The notes under the pieces were generated by a model, which did not search any database, was not told the origin of the DNA, and saw only the letters and a program-made list of their open reading frames with translations. A stretch of DNA of 64,000 nucleotides, from assembly GCF_002204745.1 (NCBI RefSeq), contig NZ_NIRR01000010.1, positions 62,001 through 126,000 of the forward strand, in the 5' to 3' direction. Position numbers and translations under genes: made by a program. This DNA is from Hymenobacter amundsenii. GTDB lineage: Bacteria > Bacteroidota > Bacteroidia > Cytophagales > Hymenobacteraceae. Shown here piece by piece: positions 42,351 to 50,972 of the stretch. Every line of letters starts with the position of its first letter. Position 1 is the first letter of the stretch.

Positions 42351-42441
42351 ACGTCGGGGGCGAAAAACGGAGTGGGGTAGCTAACAACCGGCCGGGAAAC
42401 GGACACGAACAAACAAAGGCTTAACCTGAACCGTTGTCTAA

Positions 42442-42457
42442 GTGAGTATGTACTCAC
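42442..42457. promoter_or_regulatory. Candidate operator palindrome GTGAGTA-TG-TACTCAC
   Basis: A perfect 7-2-7 inverted repeat in the gap between the divergent AraC regulator and aldehyde dehydrogenase genes. AraC proteins usually bind direct repeats, so a different regulator may bind it. Confidence 0.4.
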
Positions 42458-42559
42458 AAATTGAGATGATATGCCCGGTTTGTGAGAGAATACTACACCA
42501 AATTAGGCATAAATGCGTCGTAATTTGACTCATCATCAAATCCTTAACCCTACCTATTC

Positions 42560-44086
42560 ATGGAAACGCTCGAAAAGCCCAGTACCCTCGTCGACCGGCC
42601 CAAGTTCAAAGACCACTACGATAACTTTATCGGGGGCAAGTGGGTAGCGCCGGTGAAAGGCCAGTACTTCGACAACATCTCACCCATCGACGGCAAGGTG
42701 TTCACCAAAGTAGCCCGCAGCACCAAAGAGGACATCAACCTAGCCCTCGACGCGGCCCATGAGGCATTCAAAACCTGGGGCAAAACCTCGGCTACCGAGC
42801 GCAGCAACATCCTCAACAAGGTCGCCAACATCATCGAGGAAAACTTGCCCCACCTGGCGGCCGTCGAGTGCGTGGAAAACGGCAAGCCTATCCGCGAAAC
42901 CATGCTCGCCGACCTGCCGCTGGTCGTCGACCACTTCCGCTACTTCGCCAGCGTCATCCGGGCCGAAGAAGGCTCGGCTACGGAACTCAACAGCAACACC
43001 TTGTCGCTTATTATTGAGGAGCCGCTGGGCGTGGTGGGTCAGATCATTCCCTGGAACTTCCCGTTGCTGATGGCTACCTGGAAGCTGGCCCCGGCCCTGG
43101 CCGCCGGCTGCTGCGTAGTCATGAAGCCCGCTGAGCAAACGCCCTCCAGCATTATGGTGCTCATGGAGCTGCTCCAGGATGTGCTGCCGCCCGGCGTGGT
43201 AAATGTGGTGAACGGTTTCGGGCTGGAAGCGGGCAAGCCGCTGGCTTCGTCGCCGCGCATTAACAAGGTGTCGTTTACGGGCGAAACCACCACCGGCCGC
43301 CTCATCATGCAGTATGCCGCCGAAAACCTGATTCCCGTTACGATGGAACTGGGCGGCAAGTCGCCGAACGTGTTCTTCAAGAGCGTGATGGACGCCGACG
43401 ACGACTTCCTCGACAAGGCCATTGAGGGTGCCGTGATGTTTGCGCTCAATCAGGGCGAAATCTGCACCTGCCCCTCGCGGATTCTGGTGCAGGAAGATAT
43501 CTACGATGAGTTCATGGCCCGCGTCGTGGAACGCGTGAAGGCCATCAAGCTGGGCAACCCGCTCGATATGCAGACCATGATGGGCGCCCAGGCCAGCAAC
43601 GACCAGTTCGAGAAAATCCTGAGCTACCTCGAAATTGGTAAGGACGAGGGGGCCGAGGTACTGACCGGCGGTGAGGCGTTTACCCAGGAAGACGGGGCGC
43701 TGGCCGAGGGCTACTACATCAAGCCCACCGTGTTCCGGGGCCACAACAAAATGCGCATCTTCCAGGAGGAAATCTTCGGCCCGGTGGTGTCCGTGACGAC
43801 ATTCAAGGACATGGACGAGGCCATCGAACTAGCCAACGACACGCTTTACGGCTTGGGCGCCGGCGTCTGGACCCGCGACGCCCACGAGCTTTACCAGGTG
43901 CCTCGCGCCATCCAGGCCGGCCGCGTGTGGGTAAACTGCTACCACGATTACCCCGCCGGTGCGCCGTTTGGAGGCTACAAAAACTCGGGCTTCGGCCGTG
44001 AGAACCATAAAATGATGCTTGGCCACTACCGCCAGACCAAGAATATGCTCATCAGCTACAGCCAGCAGAAGCTGGGCTTCTTTTAA
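42560..44086 (+). CDS. NAD(P)-dependent aldehyde dehydrogenase
   Basis: This 508-residue enzyme oxidises an aldehyde to its acid. The catalytic Cys is Cys302 in [11 protein letters not shown]. The general base is Glu263 in [12 protein letters not shown], the oxyanion Asn is in [19 protein letters not shown], and the cofactor loop is [13 protein letters not shown]. The tail [20 protein letters not shown] is typical. The GEICTC form and the DUF779 gene downstream point to the acetaldehyde / short-chain aldehyde dehydrogenase group (AldA/ExaC-like). It is likely controlled by the divergent AraC regulator. A palindromic repeat separates it from DUF779. Confidence 0.95.
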   Translation: METLEKPSTLVDRPKFKDHYDNFIGGKWVAPVKGQYFDNISPIDGKVFTKVARSTKEDINLALDAAHEAFKTWGKTSATERSNILNKVANIIEENLPHLAAVECVENGKPIRETMLADLPLVVDHFRYFASVIRAEEGSATELNSNTLSLIIEEPLGVVGQIIPWNFPLLMATWKLAPALAAGCCVVMKPAEQTPSSIMVLMELLQDVLPPGVVNVVNGFGLEAGKPLASSPRINKVSFTGETTTGRLIMQYAAENLIPVTMELGGKSPNVFFKSVMDADDDFLDKAIEGAVMFALNQGEICTCPSRILVQEDIYDEFMARVVERVKAIKLGNPLDMQTMMGAQASNDQFEKILSYLEIGKDEGAEVLTGGEAFTQEDGALAEGYYIKPTVFRGHNKMRIFQEEIFGPVVSVTTFKDMDEAIELANDTLYGLGAGVWTRDAHELYQVPRAIQAGRVWVNCYHDYPAGAPFGGYKNSGFGRENHKMMLGHYRQTKNMLISYSQQKLGFF

Positions 44087-44108
44087 ACGTTAAGTTGATA
44101 AGGACAAC

Positions 44109-44185
44109 TGTTATCCTGAGCTTGCAAGGACCTTGTAACACCGTCGATAAAGTGCCTTAGGGTGCTTTGCAAGCTCAGGGCGACA
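44109..44185. repeat. Imperfect palindrome (CCTGAGCTTGCAAGG type)
   Basis: TTATCCTGAGCTTGCAAGGACC (left) pairs with GGTGCTTTGCAAGCTCAGGGCGACA (right). CCTGAGCTTGCAA is perfectly matched, with a few mismatches outside it. It lies between aldehyde dehydrogenase and the DUF779 gene. Confidence 0.75.
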
Positions 44186-44224
44186 AATCAATTCCCCGTT
44201 ATTCCATTCACCTAGCTACCCATC

Positions 44225-44629
44225 GTGAAAACTCCCCGCGTCCTCGTTACGACCGCCGCCGAAGCCACCATTGACCTGCTCCGCGACGAAAACGGCCCGC
44301 TCATGTTCCATCAGAGTGGGGGTTGCTGCGACGGATCTTCGCCCATGTGCTTCACGAAGGGCGAATTCCGGGTAGGAACCAACGACGTATGGCTGGGCCA
44401 GATTCACGGCTGCGACTTCTTCATGAGTGCCTCCCAGTTCGAGTATTGGCAGCACACCCAACTGACCGTGGACGTAGTGAAGGGTCGCGGAGCCAGCTTC
44501 TCGCTGGAAATTCCGTTGGGCGTCCGGTTTCTGATTCGTTCCCGCATTTTTACTGAGGAAGAATCCAAGCAGATGGCGCCGGTCTACGACGGTGAGGAGT
44601 ACCTGACCCGGCCGGAACTGGCAGGGTAG
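44225..44629 (+). CDS. DUF779 family protein (aldehyde dehydrogenase-linked)
   Basis: This 134-residue protein starts at GTG 44225. It has the DUF779 core: FHQSGGCCDGSSPMCFTKGE (Cys34, Cys35 and Cys42), then WLGQIHGCDFFMSASQFEYW and SLEIPLGVRFLIRSRIFTEE. The conserved Cys and His residues suggest metal binding. DUF779 genes are commonly next to aldehyde dehydrogenase, as here (138 bases with a palindrome between). The biochemical role is unknown; a link to aldehyde metabolism is inferred from context. Confidence 0.92.
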   Translation: MKTPRVLVTTAAEATIDLLRDENGPLMFHQSGGCCDGSSPMCFTKGEFRVGTNDVWLGQIHGCDFFMSASQFEYWQHTQLTVDVVKGRGASFSLEIPLGVRFLIRSRIFTEEESKQMAPVYDGEEYLTRPELAG

Positions 44630-44658
44630 CGCATCGTGTTGCTTTGCCCCGATAACCC

Positions 44659-44694
44659 AAAAAGCCCCGTCGGCAACTACCGACGGGGCTTTTT
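44659..44694 (+). terminator. Terminator after DUF779 gene
   Basis: Perfect 15-base arms (AAAAAGCCCCGTCGG and its complement) with a 6-base loop and a terminal T run, 30 bases beyond the stop codon. The A run on the other side means it may also serve the convergent lipoprotein gene. Confidence 0.92.
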
Positions 44695-44712
44695 ATGTCG
44701 TCTGAATGACGG

Positions 44713-45186
44713 CTATTTTACTTTTACAGGCAGTCCTTCGAGCTGTACGTAGCTGAGCTTCCAGGCGTTCTTGGCGTTCTTCTTCCAGAGCAGGATGAAG
44801 TTGCCTTCGCCTTCGCCCCGGGGCTGGTCGGGGCCTTCGGGCAGCACTTCCGTGGAGAACGTACCGGCCTCGTAGGCCATGGCCGGGCCACTGCCGGAGG
44901 TGGTGGCGTAGAGTTTCAGGTCGGCAATGGTGCCCATCGTGGCGCGTACCCACTTGTCCGATACCTCCGATTTACCGTTGAAGCGCGTGGCGCCCTGGGC
45001 ATACTGCACGTCGTCGGCCAGCAGGGAATCGAGCTGCACCGTGTTCTTGGCGTTCCAGGCCCCGATGAACTGTTGGTTGAGGCTTTGCACGTTCACGGCA
45101 TTGGCATCGGTGGCCCCGTTGGGGTTGGGAGCGGAGCAGGAAGCCAGCAGGGCGCCGCCCAGCAATAGGCCGAAAATGGATTTCAT
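44713..45186 (-). CDS. Lipoprotein with an NTF2/SnoaL-like (DUF4440-type) domain
   Basis: This 157-residue protein starts at the ATG at 45186, which gives lipobox LLASC (MKSIFGLLLGGALLASC). The open frame upstream is longer, but the extra part is not signal-like. The mature protein VNVQSLNQQFIGAWNAKNTV, LDSLLADDVQYAQGATRFNG, SEVSDKWVRATMGTIADLKL and FILLWKKNAKNAWKLSYVQL has the helix-then-sheet layout of the SnoaL/DUF4440 fold with the Trp and Asp pattern of that superfamily. Such proteins bind small ligands or have hydrolase-like pockets; the actual role is unknown. It is convergent with DUF779. Confidence 0.8.
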   Translation of the reverse strand: MKSIFGLLLGGALLASCSAPNPNGATDANAVNVQSLNQQFIGAWNAKNTVQLDSLLADDVQYAQGATRFNGKSEVSDKWVRATMGTIADLKLYATTSGSGPAMAYEAGTFSTEVLPEGPDQPRGEGEGNFILLWKKNAKNAWKLSYVQLEGLPVKVK

Positions 45187-45236
45187 GAGAACAGGGGTTA
45201 GGTTGAAGAGCAGAACTACAAAATAGCGCGGAACAA

Positions 45237-45264
45237 AAAGCCCAGACCCGAAGGCCTGGGCTTT
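45237..45264 (-). terminator. Terminator after the glycine-zipper protein gene
   Basis: On the minus strand AAAGCCCAG and CTGGGCTTT pair around a 10-base loop and are followed by a T run, 22 bases after the stop at 45287. Confidence 0.88.
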
Positions 45265-45286
45265 GAAATTACGGAAGGCAACCGGA

Positions 45287-45808
45287 TTACCAGCTCTTCC
45301 GACGAACTTCCGAGGTTGGGTAAGCGGCTTCGCGCTGACCGTAGGCCTCATTGGGCAGGTAGCCCGAGCTCATGGCAAAAGCGGCCGGGGCGGCGCCGGG
45401 AGCAGCAAAGCTGCTCATCATGGCCGGAGCCTGACGGGCAGGAGCGGCGGCCATGGCGTTGGCGTTGTTGCGAGCGGCATCCGCTTTAGCCTGGGCAACG
45501 CCCGAGCGGTAAGCTGCGCGGCGGTTAGCTTCGGCGCGGTTGGCAGCAGCTATGCGGGCGGCTTCGGCCCGACGCTTGTTGTCGGCGGTACGGCCGATGC
45601 TGTAACCGATACCGGCACCAGCAGCGCCACCCACAGCCCCGCCTACTACGCGGTTTTTCTTGTTGATAATGGCACCGGCGGCAGCGCCACCCAGGCCACC
45701 GAGCACTGCTCCTTTGGCGCTGGAGCTAACTTTGCGGTCCTGAGCGAAACCACTGAACGCAGTGGTGAGAAACAGTACAAAGGCGAGAAGCAAACTGATC
45801 TTTTTCAT
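45287..45808 (-). CDS. Glycine-zipper (YMGG-like) exported protein
   Basis: This 173-residue protein has a signal peptide (MKKISLLLAFVLFLTTAFSG, cut near FAQ). A glycine-zipper hairpin follows (AKGAVLGGLGGAAAGAIINK and VVGGAVGGAAGAGIGYSIGR), made of two GxxxGxxxG helices. The middle is Ala/Arg-rich and probably helical (RRAEAARIAAANRAEANRRA), and the rest is disordered-looking with Ala, Pro and Met. Such proteins insert or associate with outer membranes and may form pores or anchors. It resembles the YMGG-like Gly-zipper group by its VVGGAVGG pattern. It has its own terminator. Confidence 0.82.
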   Translation of the reverse strand: MKKISLLLAFVLFLTTAFSGFAQDRKVSSSAKGAVLGGLGGAAAGAIINKKNRVVGGAVGGAAGAGIGYSIGRTADNKRRAEAARIAAANRAEANRRAAYRSGVAQAKADAARNNANAMAAAPARQAPAMMSSFAAPGAAPAAFAMSSGYLPNEAYGQREAAYPTSEVRRKSW

Positions 45809-46005
45809 GGCGTGGAATCTTTAAGTGGAGAGGGCACTTGCGGCCCGGTGTTGAAGGGTAGTTTACAAGCACCATGCCAACACGTACAAATTCGGGGGGC
45901 AGTTCAGTTGCCGGATTCTGTGAAACGACGATTTTCAGTTCAGCTCAGAGAAGCGGTGAATGCGTATTTACGGCTAGTTACGGCGGTTTTTGCGTAAATG
46001 CTGCA

Positions 46006-46311
46006 ATGGATGAAAAAATAATCATGCGCGTGTTAGAAAGCCACTCGCTAACGGGCCTGGGCATGTTGTTGCATCCCGAATCAGCTGCTCCGGAACTGGC
46101 GAACTGGCCTTTGCATACTGCCCTGGCGGTCCGCCTGCGTTACCCTGATAAACAGGAGATTTCCGCCATTGCCAGCGTAGAGGAAATCGCCCGGCCAGGG
46201 CAGCCGGCCGTGCGCGCTTTGCTGCTCACGCAGCCTGATGCCGTACTGCCCCCGGCCGGAACGGAAGTCTGGGCGAGTGGCAATGAACCCAGTTGGGAGC
46301 AGCTAATCTAG
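46006..46311 (+). CDS. Hypothetical small protein
   Basis: This 101-residue frame starts at the ATG at 46006 (MDEKIIMRVLESHSLTGLGM); an ATG 6 codons later is also possible. It contains LHTALAVRLRYPDKQEISAI and VRALLLTQPDAVLPPAGTEV, with a beta-rich pattern that ends WEQLI. I do not recognise the family. No signal is present. The upstream frame is open for 44 more codons but is not convincing. It is alone between the divergent glycine-zipper gene and the end of the efflux operon. Confidence 0.6.
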   Translation: MDEKIIMRVLESHSLTGLGMLLHPESAAPELANWPLHTALAVRLRYPDKQEISAIASVEEIARPGQPAVRALLLTQPDAVLPPAGTEVWASGNEPSWEQLI

Positions 46312-46361
46312 CCCTGCAGATGCTCACGCCCGCTCAGCCCTGCACGTGGCTGCACTACTGC

Positions 46362-49300
46362 TTACGCCGGCTGCGGAGCCGGATGGTCGCCTTCACCGGC
46401 CCCAGCGGGGCCGCCGTGCTCTTCATCGGGCTGGTAGTTGGCTTCCAACTCAGCCAGCTTCTCCTTGCCGTAGGCGAAGCGCGTGATGAGCACATACAGC
46501 ACCGGCACGATGAAAATGGCCAGCAGCGTAGCCGAAAGCATGCCGCCGAGCACCGTCCAGCCTATTGTTTGGCGGCTGATGGCGCCCGCGCCCGAGGCAA
46601 ATACCAGCGGCGTTACGCCCAGAATAAAGGCTAGGGAGGTCATCACGATGGGTCGCAGGCGCAGGCGCACGGCTTCCAGGGTGGCATCCACCAGCGGCAT
46701 GCCCTTATCGACCCGCTCCTTGGCGAATTCGATGATGAGGATGGCGTTTTTGGCCGACAGGCCGATGAGCGTGATCAGGCCGATTTGGGCGTAGACGTTG
46801 TTGGTGAGCCTGGGCAGGAAGGTGAGGGCCAGAATAGCCCCGAACGCGCCCACCGGCACGGCCAGCAGCACCGAAAACGGCACCGACCAGCTTTCGTACA
46901 ATGCCGCCAGAAACAGGAATACGAACACGATGGACAAAGCGAAGATGTAAATCGTCTGGCCGCCGGCCAGCTGCTCTTCCCGGGTCAGGCCCGAGAATTC
47001 GTAGTCGTAGCCCTGGGGCAGCGACTTGGCGGCCGTTTCCTTGAGGGCCTGAATGGCGTCGCCGAAGGAATAGCCGGGGGCGGCGCTGCCGTTAATTTCG
47101 GCCGAGCGGAACAGGTTGAAGTGCGAAATCAGCGGGGCCGACTCGGTGCGCTGGTAGCTGGTGAGGGCGCTCAGGGGCACCATGCCGCCGGTGGAGTTGC
47201 GCACGAAATACTGGCCCAGGTCCTTGATGTCGCCGCGGTACATGCTGTCGGCCTGCGCCACTACGCGGAAGTTGCGGCCGTAGAGCGTAAAGTCGTTCAC
47301 GTAGGCCGAGCCTAGGTAGGTGCGCAAAGCGGTACCGATTTCTGCCACCGAAACGCCCAGCTTCTTGGCCTTTTCGCGGTTGATGGTGAGCTGGTAGCCG
47401 GGCGTGTTGGCGGTGAAGAACGAGAAGGGCCGCACGATTTCAGGGCGGGCGTTGAGGTCGGCCAGGAATTTCTGCAGGTTCTTATCGAAGGTCTGGACCT
47501 TACCGTCGCCGTCGCGTTCCTGCAGAATAAACGAGAAGCCGCCGCTGTTACCGAGGCCCGGAATAGGCGGCGGCGAAATAACCACGATGTTGGCTTCCTT
47601 GAGGCGGCTCAGGCGCTGCTGCACGGTGGCCATCAAAGCTTGCAATTGCAGCTCCTTGTCGGTGCGGTCTTCCCAGGGTTCGAGCTGGCAGAAGACGGTG
47701 CCGCTGTTCGATTTGGAGGAGAACGTCACCACGTTCAGGCCGCCCAGACCGGCGTAGTGGGCAATGCCCTTGATCTGGCTCAGCTCCTTCATTACCTCCT
47801 TGAGCGTGGCCACGGTACGCTCGGTGGAAGCGGCTTCGGGAAGGGTGAAGGTCACGAAAATCCGGCCCTCGTCCTCGGTTGGGATGAAGGACGATGGCTT
47901 CTTTACAAACAGGAAACCCGTGCCCACGATGATGCAGATCAGGATAATGACCACGAAGCGGGAGTGCTTGATGCCGCGCTGCACGCCGTTGCCATACTTG
48001 CTGGTCACTTTATCAAACCAGGTATTGAAGCGGAAAAACAGCCGGTCGATGCCCTTCGATTTCTCGTCGCGCTGGTGGGGCTTGAGCAGCAGTACGCACA
48101 GCGCCGGCGTGAGCGAGAGGGCCACGAAGGCCGAGATAACCACCGAAATGGCGATGGTGATGGCGAACTGCTGGTAGAGCCGCCCGGTGATGCCCGGAAT
48201 AAAGCCCACCGGCACGAATACTGCCGCCAGAATGAGGGCAATGGCAATTACAGGGGCCGAAATTTCGCGCATGGCCGCCAGCGTGGCTTCCAGCACGGGC
48301 ATGTTGCGGGCGTTCATGTTGTGCTCCACGGCTTCCACCACCACAATGGCGTCATCGACCACGATACCGATGGCTAGCACGAAGCCGAACATGGTGAGCG
48401 TGTTGATGGTGAAGCCCAGCGGAATGAACAGGATGAACGTGCCGATGATGGACACCGGAATGGCCAGCACCGGAATGAGCGTGGAGCGCCAGCTTTGCAG
48501 GAACAGGTACACCACAATAATCACGAGCACCAGGGCCTCGATGAGCGTGTGCAGCACCTCTTCAATCGACACTTTTACCACCGTGGCGGCCTCGAAGGGC
48601 ACAATGTAGCTCAGGTCGGTGGGGAACTTCTGCTTGAGCTGCTCCATGGTGGTCTTCACGTTCTCGAATGTTTCGAGGGCGTTGGCGCCGGGGGCCTGGT
48701 ACACCAGCAGGTAGGCGGCGCGCTTGCCATCCACGAAGGAGTTGCTGGCGTAGTTGAACTTACCCAGCTCGACCCGGGCCACGTCTTTGAGGTAGACCAG
48801 GGAGCCGTCTTCGGGCCGGGTTTTGACGATGATGTTGCCGAACTCCTCGGTATCGGTGAGGCGGCCCTGCACGAACACGATATACTCGAACGTCTGGCCC
48901 GACTGGGCCGGGGGCGCACCGATGGAGCCGGCCGCAATCTGGGCGTTCTGCTCCTGAATGGCGGCCGTTACTTCCTGGGCCGTGATGCCGAGCTGGGAGA
49001 GTTTATCGGGCTTGAGCCAGATGCGCATCGAGAAGTCGTCGGCCCGGCTCACGATGTCGCCCACGCCCTTGGTGCGCAGCAGCGCGTCCTTCACGAACAC
49101 GTTGGCGTAGTTGTCGAGGAAGGTGGTGTTGTGAGTTCCTTTGGGCGCGTAGAGGGCCACCAGCATCAGAATGCTGGGGTTCCGCTTGCGCACCGTGAGG
49201 CCCAGGCGCTGCACCTCCTGGGGCAGGGTGGGCAGGGCAATACCCACGCGGTTCTGCACGTCGAGGGCGGCAATGTTCACGTCGGTGCCGAGCTCGAAGT

Positions 49301-49580
49301 TCACCGTCATGTTCATCTGCCCGTTGCTGGTGCTGTTGCTCTGTAGGTAGGTCATGCCGGGCACGCCGTTCACCTGCACTTCCACGGGCGTGGCCACGGT
49401 CTGCTCCACCGTCTGGGCATCGGCCCCGGTATAGATACCGGAAACGGAAACAGTGGGCGGCGTGATTTCCGGGTACTGCCCCACGGGCAGGTTCAGGATG
49501 GCCAGCACGCCCACCAGCACAATCACCAGCGAGATGACAATGGCCGTAACGGGACGCCGGATAAAGGTTTCTGCAATCAT
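46362..49580 (-). CDS. Efflux RND transporter permease subunit (HAE1/AcrB family)
   Basis: This 1,072-residue inner-membrane proton-driven pump subunit starts with the classic MIAETFIRRPVTAIVISLVI. The proton-relay pair Asp409/Asp410 is in GIVVDDAIVVVEAVEHNMNA, and the Lys of the relay is in LSAKNAILIIEFAKERVDKG. Two large periplasmic loops separate helices 1-2 and 7-8. The GVGDI, EQNAQIAAGSIGAPPAQSGQ and ALYESWSVPFSVLLAVPVG motifs mark the HAE1 (hydrophobic and amphiphilic efflux) group. It is the last gene of the operon tolC-acrA-acrB. The C-terminus is short and Gln/Pro-rich. Likely substrates are drugs or detergents; specifics unknown. Confidence 0.96.
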   Translation of the reverse strand: MIAETFIRRPVTAIVISLVIVLVGVLAILNLPVGQYPEITPPTVSVSGIYTGADAQTVEQTVATPVEVQVNGVPGMTYLQSNSTSNGQMNMTVNFELGTDVNIAALDVQNRVGIALPTLPQEVQRLGLTVRKRNPSILMLVALYAPKGTHNTTFLDNYANVFVKDALLRTKGVGDIVSRADDFSMRIWLKPDKLSQLGITAQEVTAAIQEQNAQIAAGSIGAPPAQSGQTFEYIVFVQGRLTDTEEFGNIIVKTRPEDGSLVYLKDVARVELGKFNYASNSFVDGKRAAYLLVYQAPGANALETFENVKTTMEQLKQKFPTDLSYIVPFEAATVVKVSIEEVLHTLIEALVLVIIVVYLFLQSWRSTLIPVLAIPVSIIGTFILFIPLGFTINTLTMFGFVLAIGIVVDDAIVVVEAVEHNMNARNMPVLEATLAAMREISAPVIAIALILAAVFVPVGFIPGITGRLYQQFAITIAISVVISAFVALSLTPALCVLLLKPHQRDEKSKGIDRLFFRFNTWFDKVTSKYGNGVQRGIKHSRFVVIILICIIVGTGFLFVKKPSSFIPTEDEGRIFVTFTLPEAASTERTVATLKEVMKELSQIKGIAHYAGLGGLNVVTFSSKSNSGTVFCQLEPWEDRTDKELQLQALMATVQQRLSRLKEANIVVISPPPIPGLGNSGGFSFILQERDGDGKVQTFDKNLQKFLADLNARPEIVRPFSFFTANTPGYQLTINREKAKKLGVSVAEIGTALRTYLGSAYVNDFTLYGRNFRVVAQADSMYRGDIKDLGQYFVRNSTGGMVPLSALTSYQRTESAPLISHFNLFRSAEINGSAAPGYSFGDAIQALKETAAKSLPQGYDYEFSGLTREEQLAGGQTIYIFALSIVFVFLFLAALYESWSVPFSVLLAVPVGAFGAILALTFLPRLTNNVYAQIGLITLIGLSAKNAILIIEFAKERVDKGMPLVDATLEAVRLRLRPIVMTSLAFILGVTPLVFASGAGAISRQTIGWTVLGGMLSATLLAIFIVPVLYVLITRFAYGKEKLAELEANYQPDEEHGGPAGAGEGDHPAPQPA

Positions 49581-49638
49581 GTGGTTGAGCTGTTAGCTGA
49601 TGGCTATTCGCTTGATGTTCAGCGTTGTTAGGCTAAGA

Positions 49639-49804
49639 CTAGAACCTAGCTCCCCTCCTTGGAAAATGTCGCGCATAGAGCGAGTGTGGGCTGGGGGTGG
49701 TTGATGATGGGCGAACGGTTTTTAGCACTAGCTCTAGTCATCGTTCAACGGCAGGTCAACCACCCCCAACCCCTCCTCAGCTGAGGAGGGGAGCTAGGTC
49801 CTAG
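49639..49804. repeat. Paired-hairpin palindromic repeat, family B (copy 2) inside the efflux operon
   Basis: The right arm (49756-49804) matches the 14560 arm; the left arm (from 49639) starts the same but has a different stretch (ATGTCGCGCATAGAGCGAG) in place of GGAGG. It fills the acrA-acrB intercistronic gap. Confidence 0.78.
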
Positions 49805-49806
49805 CA

Positions 49807-50949
49807 CTACTTCTTAGCCGCTGGTGCTGCCGCCGCGGCCGGGGTACCGGCCTGGATGGCGCCGCCGTCGCGCAGGCGCTGGATGCCTTCGGTGATAACC
49901 TGGTCGCCGGATTTGATGCCGTCGATGATGACGACCTGGTCGCGCAGGCGGGGGCCGAGCTGCACTTTGCGCTGCTCGGCCTTGCTGCTGTCGCCGGCCA
50001 CGAACACGAAGTTTTCCCCCATCTGCTCGGTTACGGCCTTGAAGGGAATCACCACGCGCTGGCCCGACTGCCGGTTGAGCACGTGCAGCACGGTGCTCAT
50101 GCCATCCTTGAGCTCGCGCTGCGGATTCGGGAACTGCACCCGGATCTGGATGGTGGCCGTCTGCTGGTCCACGCCCCGATCAATAGCCAGAATGCGGCCC
50201 GGCTGCGGGTACATGACGCCCCCGGACAGCTCCAGCTGGAACAGCGAATCGGGGTTGCTGCCGGCGCTGCGCTGCAACTCTACGAAGCGTCCCAGGTCCG
50301 ACTGGGTCACCACGAAATCCACGCCCACCGGGTCTTCGCCACTGATGGCGTTAAGCAGCGTGGTGCCCGGGCTGACCTGAGAGCCCAACCGCACCTGGGA
50401 GATGCCGATGCGCCCGCTGAATGGGGCTTTGATGAGCGAGTAGTCGAGGTCGGTGTGGGCGGCGGCTACCTGGGCCCGGGCGGCGGCTACCTGGGCCTGG
50501 GTGGTGGCGTAGGCCGTGGCGGCATTGTCTACCACTTGCAGGGCAATGGCGTCCTGCTGGGCCAAGCGCTGGTACCGGTCGAGGTTGGTTTTGGCATTCT
50601 GGACGGTGGCCTGGGTGCTGCGCAGGCCGGCCAGCGCCTGCTGGTAGGCCGCTTCGTACTTGCGTCGGTCGATTTCGTAGAGCGTTTTGCCCTTCGCCAC
50701 CACCTCACCTTCCTTGAAGTAGATATTGGTGATAAAACCGGCCACCTGACTGCGCAGCTCCACGCTGTTGAGGGCCACCACGGTGGCGGGGTACTCGTCG
50801 TAGTACACGGCGTCGGTGGTGCGGGCCGCCACCAGCGTTACGGGTGTAGCGGGCGGCGGACCGGCCGCTTTTTCGTCTTCTTTCTTACCGCAGCCGGCCA
50901 GCAGCGCGAGGCTCAGCAGGCTGCCGGCAATTAAGTTTGGGTTCTTCAT
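49807..50949 (-). CDS. Efflux RND transporter periplasmic adaptor subunit (AcrA-like lipoprotein)
   Basis: This 380-residue membrane-fusion protein starts at the ATG at 50949 with lipobox LLAGC (Cys20). It has the lipoyl half-domains (SQVAGFITNIYFKEGEVVAK, then YSLIKAPFSGRIGISQVRLG), a helical hairpin between them with Gln/Ala heptads (about residues 90-150), the beta-barrel domain (GEDPVGVDFVVTQSDLGRFV), and the membrane-proximal end (KVQLGPRLRDQVVIIDGIKS). It joins the TolC-like channel with the AcrB-like pump. It overlaps neither neighbour; acrB follows after a 226-base gap that contains the palindromic repeat. Confidence 0.95.
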   Translation of the reverse strand: MKNPNLIAGSLLSLALLAGCGKKEDEKAAGPPPATPVTLVAARTTDAVYYDEYPATVVALNSVELRSQVAGFITNIYFKEGEVVAKGKTLYEIDRRKYEAAYQQALAGLRSTQATVQNAKTNLDRYQRLAQQDAIALQVVDNAATAYATTQAQVAAARAQVAAAHTDLDYSLIKAPFSGRIGISQVRLGSQVSPGTTLLNAISGEDPVGVDFVVTQSDLGRFVELQRSAGSNPDSLFQLELSGGVMYPQPGRILAIDRGVDQQTATIQIRVQFPNPQRELKDGMSTVLHVLNRQSGQRVVIPFKAVTEQMGENFVFVAGDSSKAEQRKVQLGPRLRDQVVIIDGIKSGDQVITEGIQRLRDGGAIQAGTPAAAAAPAAKK

Positions 50950-50972
50950 GAGGGTCAGCAAACAGCGGTAAA

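Noticed and set aside
44109-44185. Riboswitch before DUF779
   Set aside because: The structure is a simple imperfect palindrome of a common repeat type, with no multi-helix aptamer pattern.
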